Part shown: piece by piece, positions 1 to 5,845 of the stretch
Layout: every line of letters starts with the position of its first letter
Numbering within the stretch: position 1 is the stretch's first letter
NCBI GenBank assembly: GCA_009665115.1
Contig: WJXE01000115.1
Location: 1 to 6,140 of the forward strand
Length of the DNA stretch: 6,140 nucleotides
Reading direction: 5' to 3'
From: Nitrosopumilales archaeon
Lineage (GTDB): Archaea > Thermoproteota > Nitrososphaeria > Nitrososphaerales > Nitrososphaeraceae
Notes under the pieces: generated by a model
Seen by the model: the letters and a program-made list of their open reading frames with translations, nothing else
Database searches by the model: none
Told to the model about the DNA's origin: nothing
Translations under genes and position numbers: made by a program

Positions 1-2
1 TC

Positions 3-203
3 TTATGAGAAGTCCCTATCGCTTGCATAGTATGCATCCATGTCTTCTTTAGTTTCCCAAACTGTTGTATTTACTGTGTATTGTGGATTCTCACACTTTT
101 CATCAATGCAAAATCCTTGAGGCGTTTTGCCTCTCGCACATTTGCATTCTTAAGCCCTTATCGCCGTCTTAAAGCGACCATTAGTTATCCTGACGTATTG
201 CAT
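3..203 (-). pseudogene. Decayed ABM-domain (antibiotic biosynthesis monooxygenase-like) gene
   Basis: Reading leftwards from an ATG at 203-201, the frame begins MQYVRITNGRFK, which resembles the first beta strand of small ABM-fold dimeric alpha-beta barrel proteins. An in-frame TAA at 152-150 then breaks it. The same frame continues with TPQGFCIDEKCENPQYTVN, then TTVWETKEDMDAYYASDRDF, ending at TAA 5-3. The GF and TVWETKEDMDAYY parts resemble the conserved second half of ABM proteins. The whole is only 66 codons, against the usual 95-100 or so, so roughly 30 residues of the middle or end are missing. The frame is open further upstream, from about 265, without obvious homology. The family is inferred from sequence feel only; this could be another dimeric-barrel family. 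No function is expected from the wreck. Confidence 0.42.
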
Positions 204-672
204 CCCAGCAAAGACCAGCCTTTTAAAACGTTTCATGTGTTTTTCATACCTTTTTTCCTTTGCCTAATTCTCTATCTTTTTACCCTTTACTACTTGGCGT
301 TAACCTCAGCTGCATTCGGCAGCAAGGACAAATATACCTCACATCATCTACAATATTTCTACAAATATAGACCTGTATTTTGAATTCTCACAGATATTTC
401 TACAAACCAATCGAGAAGGGGCTGGTAAAAGATGGATCGTTAAAAAGGACTGGAGTATTAGTCACAGAGGGAAGATAATATGTGTAAGATCATATACATC
501 TCGCTAAGATTTGCAAATCTCGTTATCGACTAATTGTTTTTGTTAGGTATTTGAGAGAATCAAGCAAGAAAATAGTGTCTGGTCTGGTTTGGAAGAATTA
601 CTCACTTTCGGAACTCTCCTAAGTGACTAACTAACCGATACAGATTAGTAGACGCCTACCGTAGAATTCCAT
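204..672. other. Gap before the cupin gene, no supported gene
   Basis: No convincing gene is seen on either strand. A plus-strand frame is open from 81 to 383, but it overlaps the ABM remnant antisense and its product is a low-complexity hydrophobic string with no recognisable motif. Another plus frame is open from 304 to about 507 without an ATG near its beginning; its end (GKRWIVKKDWSISHRG) is not recognised. The cupin promoter must lie in the right part, but no TATA box or ribosome binding site stands out directly before the ATG at 673. Confidence 0.5.
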
Positions 673-1038
673 ATGGGAAATACAACAAAAATGCAGAAAA
701 AGAGTATCAATTCACCAGACGAAACACGGACCTTCGACAAAGGGAAAGTTGATCTTACAAAAATTGGTGATACTACCATAAGCAGAATGTATCTTGAACC
801 TGGATGGAGCTGGGAAAAATGTATAAAGCCTATCGCTAAAACCGAAAGCTGCCAAGCTTCTCATACACACTATGTCGTATCAGGAAGAGTGAGAGTCAAG
901 ATGAATGATGGAAGTGAAGAAGAATACGGACCTGGAGACGTTGCTTATATTCCACCAGGACACAATACATGGGTAGTTGGGAATGAAGCCTATACTGCGA
1001 TAGAATTCGCAAGCATGGAGAACTATGCGAAGAGATAA
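673..1038 (+). CDS. Small single-domain cupin protein
   Basis: This 121-residue protein is one cupin beta-barrel, probably cytoplasmic since no signal peptide or membrane segment is seen. Residues 39-60 (MYLEPGWSWEKCIKP then IAKTESC) lead into cupin motif 1, SHTHYVVSGRVRV at 63-75, with H64 and H66 as possible metal ligands. Motif 2 is GPGDVAYIPPGH at 86-97, with H97 as a third ligand. The glutamate normally found after the motif-1 histidines is absent, as in the HTxYVxSG subgroup of small cupins, so metal binding and catalysis are uncertain. The length is normal for a stand-alone cupin. ATG 673 is taken as the start; a second in-frame ATG at 691 is possible, and neither has a clear Shine-Dalgarno sequence, so translation may be leaderless. 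No operon partner is visible. Substrate and role are unknown; such proteins are sometimes sensors, isomerases or dioxygenases. Confidence 0.85.
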   Translation: MGNTTKMQKKSINSPDETRTFDKGKVDLTKIGDTTISRMYLEPGWSWEKCIKPIAKTESCQASHTHYVVSGRVRVKMNDGSEEEYGPGDVAYIPPGHNTWVVGNEAYTAIEFASMENYAKR

Positions 1039-1183
1039 TTAAGAAAGTGAAACGGAGCTAGTAAGTAGAAGTTCGCTTGGACCACTACCATAATTTCTTT
1101 GTCTTGTTACTATCTTAATCAGTAACCATTTCGTCTAGTTAGGGTTGTTGTACAAAGATGTAATTTTTCATTCCAATATCTTT

Positions 1184-1430
1184 ATGAAATACTCGTTTGA
1201 GCTTAAATATAGATACGTATAAGATCGTAGAACGTTTTATCTCCGCTCTTTTTCTTAGTCTTGTCATTCTCCCGCATGTTGTTGTTGCCGTAGGCTCTGG
1301 GAATGGACAGTTTATTCAACCATTTAGCGTTGCAGGAGATTCTCGTACAGATGATGTGTTTGGAGCAGATACTTTCAATGTGGGGCGGCAGCTGCTCGTC
1401 GTAATTTGTACTGCATCAATTATCCATTGA
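1184..1430 (+). pseudogene. Decayed secreted NHL-repeat protein (5' fragment)
   Basis: The open frame 1197-1430 (TTG start, 77 residues) begins with a signal-peptide-like segment, VERFISALFLSLVILPHVVV (residues 11-30). One recognisable NHL repeat follows: GSGNGQFIQPFSVAGDS, then VFGADTFNVGRQ (residues 33-65). It matches the usual pattern of GxGxGQF.xPxxVAVDSxGNVYVADTxNxRIQ, but the DSxGNVYVAD and NxRIQ parts are damaged. After that only about 12 unrelated residues precede TGA. Real NHL proteins carry several repeats forming a beta-propeller, so this is a severed 5' end. An ATG at 1184-1186 in another frame gives MKYSFELKYRYV then a stop. A one-base shift would join it to the signal segment, so the original start was probably 1184. 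It is probably not functional; a short secreted peptide from the TTG cannot be excluded. Confidence 0.55.
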
Positions 1431-1469
1431 TGCAAGGTAGATAATATTTCGTTTACGATGCATATACAA

Positions 1470-2138
1470 TTATATGATTTCGTCGACTACTACTTGTTTA
1501 CCACAATTTTTTCTACCCAATGGAGTAAGACTGATTTCATCGTTTTCATATTCTTCTATATAGCCTAGTTGTCTTAGTTTCTGTATTATTGGAGGAATCA
1601 CTATATCTCTGTTATATGCATCAAGTCTGTCTCTCCCATAAACTTCAATTTTTGAGAATCTAAATCGTTTGCCTTGGTTTTCCTGTGTTTTCTCACAAAG
1701 TAATTCAAGATACCTCGTTCCTAGGACCTTCCTGTCCGTTTCGTTTAATATCATTTGATCTCGTGAGAACGGATGAGAGATCAAGTCTGATAATTGGTAA
1801 TTCGTTGGTACTTGATCTAAATAGATTCTCAAATCAGGATTAAATTCCATCAATACTTGTCTACACGCTCCGCATGGAAAAGCTGGTTTAACACCGGAAG
1901 AAGAGATAGCAATAGAGTCAAATGACTTGTAGCCTTCTGATACTGCCTTAAATAACGCAACTCTCTCAGCGCACACGGCTAGGCTATAAGAGGCGTTTTC
2001 TATATTGCAACCAGTGAATATCTTTCCTTCCTTAGATCTAATAGCTGCACCTACTCTAAACTTTGAATATGGGCTATATGCATTTTTTAATGCTGAATTT
2101 GCAGCATCAATAAGTTCATTTCTCCCTGTTGATGACAA
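1470..2138 (-). CDS. cdd: Cytidine deaminase with C-terminal winged-helix-like extension
   Basis: The first ~128 residues form a complete homotetramer-type cytidine deaminase, which converts cytidine and deoxycytidine to the uridine forms in pyrimidine salvage in the cytoplasm. Visible signatures are NAYSPYSKFRVGAA (19-32), the nucleoside-binding GCNIENAS (43-50), CAE at 56-58 (zinc ligand C56, catalytic proton shuttle E58) and PCGAC at 88-92 (zinc ligands C89 and C92). The core ends near LISHPFS (119-125). Family members are usually about 130-140 residues; this one has about 90 more. Residues 140-210 look like a winged-helix fold: helix TRYLELLCEK, then IVIPPIIQKLRQLGYIEEYE, then EISLTPLGRK, typical of a recognition helix and wing. 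The start is TTG 2138-2136: no ATG lies between it and an in-frame TAG upstream, and the protein begins as the family does. The gene stands alone. The deaminase call is firm; the role of the tail is inferred. Confidence 0.93.
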   Translation of the reverse strand: MSSTGRNELIDAANSALKNAYSPYSKFRVGAAIRSKEGKIFTGCNIENASYSLAVCAERVALFKAVSEGYKSFDSIAISSSGVKPAFPCGACRQVLMEFNPDLRIYLDQVPTNYQLSDLISHPFSRDQMILNETDRKVLGTRYLELLCEKTQENQGKRFRFSKIEVYGRDRLDAYNRDIVIPPIIQKLRQLGYIEEYENDEISLTPLGRKNCGKQVVVDEII

Positions 2139-2146
2139 GCAGTGTA

Positions 2147-2160
2147 ACCTAATATCACCT
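2147..2160 (-). promoter_or_regulatory. Ribosome binding region of the cytidine deaminase
   Basis: Read on the minus strand this is AGGTGATATTAGGT. AGGTGAT (2160-2154) matches the 16S anti-Shine-Dalgarno sequence well but sits 15 bases before the TTG. A second, weaker AGGT (2150-2147) lies 8 bases before it. Together they support initiation at TTG 2138. Confidence 0.5.
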
Positions 2161-2758
2161 GTGCCGGGTAAATGAATTTTTTCTTCAATCTTTGTCTAGA
2201 AAACATAGCAGAAGATCTGACCGTAATTTCGAAGATCCGTCAATCCTTGACGTACCAGCAGTTATTGCTTAAACGACTAGTTTTTATTATGTAACTTGTT
2301 TTTCACTCCGATTTGGTATTTGCAAAATCTACCATCTGATATCTAATATTCCCTCCACCCATTCATTCCTAAGACACAATCACCGACGACAAACTGATTG
2401 TCTTTTGACTCTACTACATTCCCTCCTCAAGAGGTTTCCCCAATTCGAATTGAGGGACATAGCTTTTACGCCCTGTCATGCGGCCACGCATATAAGGATC
2501 GACTGACATCCAGTTGTTTCTTATAGCCGGCTAATTCGCTGATTCAGCCTTGACTGGAAGAGCTAAAAACTAGACATCCTGATTTAGACATTCTAATGGT
2601 TGTCTATGCGAATGGCGTCTATGATACAGGAAGGATTGCCAGTCAAACTAGAGTGAGACTACCAACAAATTGCCGAGAACGTAAGACAAGCAATACTTCA
2701 CTATATGCTACGAGGACATCAGCCAGTCAAAGCTTTTATCTGTTACAGTCAGAACATT
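2161..2758. other. Long gap between divergent-fate regions, no firm gene
   Basis: Nearly 600 bases carry no recognisable gene, tRNA or other structured RNA. A small perfect hairpin, CGTCAA-TCC-TTGACG, lies at 2238-2252. At 2422-2458 CCTCCTCAA and AATTCGAATTGAGGGA form an imperfect inverted repeat. A short plus-strand frame near the right end (2554-2772) is listed separately. The left part should contain the promoter of the leftward cytidine deaminase, but no clear TATA box is visible. Confidence 0.5.
2442..2455. repeat. 14-bp repeat, copy 1
   Basis: AATTCGAATTGAGG, identical and in the same orientation as 5711-5724. Its first ten bases are a perfect palindrome (AATTCGAATT). CCTCCTCAA lies just upstream at 2422-2430 and is the reverse complement of the TTGAGGAGG that surrounds copy 2. 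Confidence 0.45.
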
Positions 2759-2772
2759 TTAGGTCCTGGTAA
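2554..2772 (+). other. Short open frame, possibly a decayed gene remnant
   Basis: The frame follows a TGA at 2551-2553 and is open to TAA at 2770-2772, with an ATG at 2596. Its first part, LEELKTRHPDLDILMVVYAN then GVYDTGRIASQ, looks protein-like, whereas the rest is compositionally poor. In a neighbouring plus frame, after a TGA near 2655, DYQQIAENVRQAILHYMLRG also looks protein-like. The two pieces together may be one frameshifted gene with a helix-turn-helix flavour. No family is recognised, and it overlaps the 3' end of the minus-strand DUF6659-like gene by 14 bases. It may equally be chance. Confidence 0.2.
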
Positions 2773-3226
2773 AGTGATGGGAAACTAGTGGCAATATTCT
2801 ATCCAAAATTAATGACTCATGATCACTTCTTTTGTTGCTATTATCAAATGAGATCATGAGAATAGGATAATCTTCATTATCGAACGATATTGTTGCTCGT
2901 TTTACTTTTTCATATAATGTAATAGAGTATATTGCTCTCCCAAGTTTGGGTTCCATATCTTTTCGAGTCCTCATCCTCAATGCAGAGTCTATAAAAGATA
3001 GTTCTGATTCGTTGGATCCTAACAACGGATCCAGTCCCTTTCTATATTTATGTGCGATTATCTTTCCCGCGTTGTTGGCAAAACCAGCAAACCTGATAGA
3101 GTTGTCAAGTTCTACTACTTTATCACAAACTTCTTGTAGTATCGAACCATGCATACCGAAATTTTCATACGATATAACCTCACTGTACGTATTATTATTA
3201 TTTTCGAATTTTAACACAATGGCCAT
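2759..3226 (-). CDS. DUF6659-like protein of Nitrososphaeria
   Basis: This 155-residue soluble protein has no signal peptide or membrane segment. From about residue 30 it follows the pattern I know as the DUF6659 family of ammonia-oxidising archaea: VCDKVVELDNSIRFAGFAN (33-51), GKIIAHKYRKGLDPLL (54-69), ELSFIDSALRMRTRKDMEPK (75-94), LGRAIYSITLYEKVKRATIS (95-114), YPILMISFDN (120-129) and HESLILDRILPL (136-147). The fold suggests a small alpha-beta sensor-like domain, but no biochemical role is established and I assign none. The first 24-28 residues (asparagine-rich) are extra relative to typical members, so ATG 3154-3152 (M25) is an alternative start; neither start has a clear ribosome site. 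ATG 3226 lies inside the last codons of the upstream response-regulator wreck (16-base overlap), suggesting former translational coupling within a kinase-regulator-DUF6659 operon. Such proteins often sit near two-component genes in these genomes. Confidence 0.75.
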   Translation of the reverse strand: MAIVLKFENNNNTYSEVISYENFGMHGSILQEVCDKVVELDNSIRFAGFANNAGKIIAHKYRKGLDPLLGSNESELSFIDSALRMRTRKDMEPKLGRAIYSITLYEKVKRATISFDNEDYPILMISFDNSNKRSDHESLILDRILPLVSHHFTRT

Positions 3227-3676
3227 GTATTACTACAGGCTACTAGTGGGACCTCATTTTGATCATTTACTGTTATCATTTCATTTACTCGTTTTAACAG
3301 CTCCTCATTATCAATCGGCTTTACAATAGAATATCCTTCACCTTCTTGAAATACTTCTTTTTTTAAAGTCTTCATATTCTTGCAAATCACTCAAAGCTGT
3401 CAGGAAGCAGGCCTTAACTCTAGCATCTACCTTTTTATTTCTCTATATAGATCCAAGCCATTCATTTGGATCCTTTTTGTATTGAAGAATTTCAATGCCT
3501 GTTTGTATGACCTCTTAATCCTTGACATTAAAATGATCGTTAAATGAATCTACTTTAAAACCATTGGCCCCTAAGACCGTTTTTAGAGTAATGACAAAAT
3601 CTCGGTCATCATCTACTAACAAAAGTTTTTTATTATCACCGTTTTTACCTTTTGTGGTATCGTTATTGATTGTCAC
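3211..3676 (-). pseudogene. Decayed response regulator (receiver domain), former partner of the kinase
   Basis: Pieces of one CheY-like receiver lie in order on the minus strand in shifting frames. Piece 1 (from GTG 3676 to TAA 3515) gives KKLLLVDDDRDFVITLKTVL, with the acidic triad after strand 1. Piece 2 (to TAG 3427) gives YKQALKFFNTKRIQMNGLDL, then YREIK. Piece 3 gives VDARVKACFLTALSDLQEYE, with the strand-4 Thr. Piece 4 gives EVFQEGEGYSIVKPIDNEEL, then LKRVNEMI, with the conserved strand-5 Lys, and ends at TAA 3211. Between NTK and IQMNG the residues that should form strand 3 and its phospho-acceptor Asp are missing. Two of the shifts fall in A runs (for example seven A near 3358-3364). 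It begins 19 bases after the kinase stop, on the same strand. The receiver was an output-less single domain. It cannot work as a phosphorylated regulator. Confidence 0.88.
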
Positions 3677-3695
3677 AACATTATATATTGGGTAG

Positions 3696-5453
3696 TTATG
3701 AGTTAGCTAATGGTAGGGTAAAGTAAAAGGTAGTTCCTCTGCCGTTAGCATTATTCTCAACCCATATCTTCCCACCATGAGCCTCAACAATACTTTTAGA
3801 AATAAACAATCCTAAGCCTGTCCCGGAATCAGACTTGGTTGCAAACTTTGAGAATAGCCTATGTCTTATCTCTGAAGGTATACCAGCACCTGAGTCTCTA
3901 ATACTAACAATTACCTCCTCTTCCTTCTTGTTTTCACCATCTGTTGCTTCTCTTTTTTTTAAAGAGATAGAAATGGTTCCTTCTTTATCTGTAAATTTAA
4001 TCGCGTTGCTTAACAGATTAGAAATAACCTGAAATATTCTAACCTTATCTGCCTCTACGAAAATAGACATTTCTGATTTATCAGATGGTGATAATGTTAT
4101 TTGTACATCGTTTGCTACTGAAATTTGAGTTTTAACATCTCTGATGATATTATGTATTTTCTCATTTAAATCAAATCGTTCTTTACTTAACTTCAGTTTT
4201 CCGCTTTCAATTCTTGTAACATCTAGTATATTATCTGAAAGCCTCTGTAGTCTTTTTGCGTTCCGAATAATAACATCTAGTAATTCACGCTGATTACTAT
4301 CCATAATTTTAGATCTAAGAAGCTCTGTTAAGCTAAGTATCGGCTGGATGGGTGTTCGTAATTCATGAGCTGCTACATTGATGAACTCTTGCTGCATTTT
4401 GTCATGTACTTTAAGCTGGTCATTAGCTATTGCAAGTTGTTCATTAGCTAGCTGTAGTCTGGTACTCGATTCCTTAATTTGCTGATATAATTCAGTTTGT
4501 AGCCACAGATTTTCAAAAATTGAAACATATGATAAAACCCCGGCTTTACTAGTAGAGTAGGTAGATAACCCAATTGCCTCATCGAATGTCCGTTTTGAAT
4601 CATCTCTTATTTCCATCACTAATGAAACTTTTTGATCTACAATAAGGATTGTAGCTTGAGTATCGAGGATGGTCGGCTCAATATACCTAATATCAATATT
4701 ATTATTATAATCATAACAAGGGTGGCGATCTGTTAATCTTTGTACTAATTGTTCGGTTGATTCATCTTTAGGCATCAATATTCTGATTTTTACGTTTCTT
4801 TGTTGTACCGCTTCTTCTGCTAACTGTACTGCCCCCATCTTTTTTTGACGAAGAAAGGCATTAGTGGTAGGAAATACTATCATAATTTCCTTTTGTGCAT
4901 TTTTTAAAATATTTAGATAGAATTCCCTTGCTTTACGCGCATTCGGAATAACTTCAATATCTTCTAAATCAACACCCTCCTCAATGCTCGCTATTCTATC
5001 GGTAGCATCAATCGAGTTTTTCCATAAGTGTTCAAATAAAGATTGAAAGTGTCTAATGTATTTAGGTTCATTACTAGTAAAAATGCTATCTCCAATGTCA
5101 GTACCTTCTATATTTGCTATTGAACCGACTATTTCTTTATCTGAAACTCCAAAGCTCATGGGGATATTATTGATATGTCTTATTTTTACTCCAGCATCTA
5201 AGAATATTTTAATTAAATCTAGACTCTTTTTGTCTATAGTAGTGATCCATCTTATCCCTCGATGGTCGCCTTCTTTTTCCTTATCTAGCGCTTCCTTAAT
5301 TTTGTCATAGAAATTCTCGTAGGAGAATTGTATCCTATTAGCTTGTGTGCAAACTGATAACTCTTTAGAGCTTTTGATATAATTGATGAATTTGTCTTTC
5401 TTTTTTGCATGTTTATCTATTACTCTTGTCTCATAATTTATCGCACGGCCCAA
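3696..5453 (-). CDS. Soluble hybrid-sensor histidine kinase, HisKA plus HATPase
   Basis: This 585-residue cytoplasmic kinase has no membrane segments. Residues ~8-150 and ~170-320 look like two related sensor modules, each ending in a similar helix (FQSLFEHLWKNS at 136-147, VSIFENLWLQTEL at 310-322). These are the phospholipase-D/TrmB-effector-like domains common in Nitrososphaeraceae kinases; the ligand is unknown. A coiled coil (about 322-355) leads to HisKA, with AAHELRTP at 361-368 and phospho-acceptor H363. The HATPase domain shows the N box NLLSNAIKF (479-487), G1 DSGAGIP (520-526), the F box around LFSKFATK (533-540) and G2 GTGLGL (544-549), so the catalytic parts are complete. The start is TTG 5453-5451: the frame is open only 13 codons further, without ATG, and NYETRVI aligns with the usual family beginning. 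It probably phosphorylated the receiver encoded just downstream, which is now broken; it may signal to a regulator elsewhere. Confidence 0.93.
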   Translation of the reverse strand: MGRAINYETRVIDKHAKKKDKFINYIKSSKELSVCTQANRIQFSYENFYDKIKEALDKEKEGDHRGIRWITTIDKKSLDLIKIFLDAGVKIRHINNIPMSFGVSDKEIVGSIANIEGTDIGDSIFTSNEPKYIRHFQSLFEHLWKNSIDATDRIASIEEGVDLEDIEVIPNARKAREFYLNILKNAQKEIMIVFPTTNAFLRQKKMGAVQLAEEAVQQRNVKIRILMPKDESTEQLVQRLTDRHPCYDYNNNIDIRYIEPTILDTQATILIVDQKVSLVMEIRDDSKRTFDEAIGLSTYSTSKAGVLSYVSIFENLWLQTELYQQIKESSTRLQLANEQLAIANDQLKVHDKMQQEFINVAAHELRTPIQPILSLTELLRSKIMDSNQRELLDVIIRNAKRLQRLSDNILDVTRIESGKLKLSKERFDLNEKIHNIIRDVKTQISVANDVQITLSPSDKSEMSIFVEADKVRIFQVISNLLSNAIKFTDKEGTISISLKKREATDGENKKEEEVIVSIRDSGAGIPSEIRHRLFSKFATKSDSGTGLGLFISKSIVEAHGGKIWVENNANGRGTTFYFTLPLANS

Positions 5454-5493
5454 TGCGTTAGGGAAATATGAGTTAGCGATGTAATTAAAGTTG

Positions 5494-5501
5494 TATTATA
5501 T
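5494..5501 (-). promoter_or_regulatory. Candidate TATA box of the kinase operon
   Basis: On the minus strand this reads ATATAATA, about 41-48 bases before the TTG start. With archaeal TATA-to-start spacing of about 25 bases, transcription would begin near 5472, leaving a leader of roughly 20 bases. No BRE or ribosome site is clear. This is a composition-based guess. Confidence 0.3.
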
Positions 5502-5710
5502 GGACATGACGGATTAAGCTTTGAACACTATTAACTGACAGATTGCGCCGCCAGCTCATAAGGAATTCCTCTACATCTGTTTATTAAGAGATTAAGCATG
5601 CTTGCAGCTCCTACAGATGCGATGGAACAGTCAACGTAAGTGAATTCAGTGTGCTTGGCAATATAGGATCGATTAGTTCGCTCCTGAAATCTTTGTCATG
5701 ATTGCCATTG

Positions 5711-5724
5711 AATTCGAATTGAGG
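5711..5724. repeat. 14-bp repeat, copy 2
   Basis: AATTCGAATTGAGG, identical to 2442-2455 and in the same orientation. It extends to TTGAATTCGAATTGAGGAGG in this copy. The two copies bracket the kinase, receiver wreck and DUF6659-like gene, about 3.3 kb. Confidence 0.45.
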
Positions 5725-5845
5725 AGGAAGAAAGAAGCTATTTCTTGTTCGCAAAGTCATCTTTATTTTGTTACTGGTTTACTCCTACAATTTTTACTAG
5801 TTTGGGTAATATTATGAGTGTTAAAATGAAATTGATTCTCTAAAA

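Larger units (their letters stand above)
5454..5845. other. Gap between the kinase promoter and the integrase remnant
   Basis: No gene is seen on either strand. The left end should hold the kinase promoter. A perfect 10-bp palindrome AGGAATTCCT lies at 5561-5570, and the second copy of the 14-bp repeat lies at 5711-5724. As the DNA just past the end of an integrase remnant, it is a conceivable place for an old attachment site, but no tRNA or core repeat supports this directly. Confidence 0.45.

Noticed and set aside
81..383. 100-residue plus-strand frame with hydrophobic stretches
   Set aside because: It lies antisense to the ABM remnant, has no ribosome site and no recognisable motif, and its hydrophobicity follows from T-rich DNA.
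1155..1172. T-run as an archaeal terminator after the cupin gene
   Set aside because: Only five T in a row, about 125 bases after the stop, in generally AT-rich DNA; not distinctive enough to call.
2946..3329. 127-residue plus-strand frame
   Set aside because: It is the antisense shadow of the DUF6659-like gene and the receiver remnant, both of which show clear family patterns.
3211..3676. Sequencing error as the sole cause of the broken receiver gene
   Set aside because: Two shifts are in A runs and could be errors, but the missing aspartate block cannot be explained by single-base errors, and the adjacent kinase and DUF6659 genes are intact.
3835..4032. 65-residue plus-strand frame
   Set aside because: Antisense to the HATPase domain of the kinase.
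5056..5310. 84-residue plus-strand frame
   Set aside because: Antisense to the N-terminal sensor region of the kinase.
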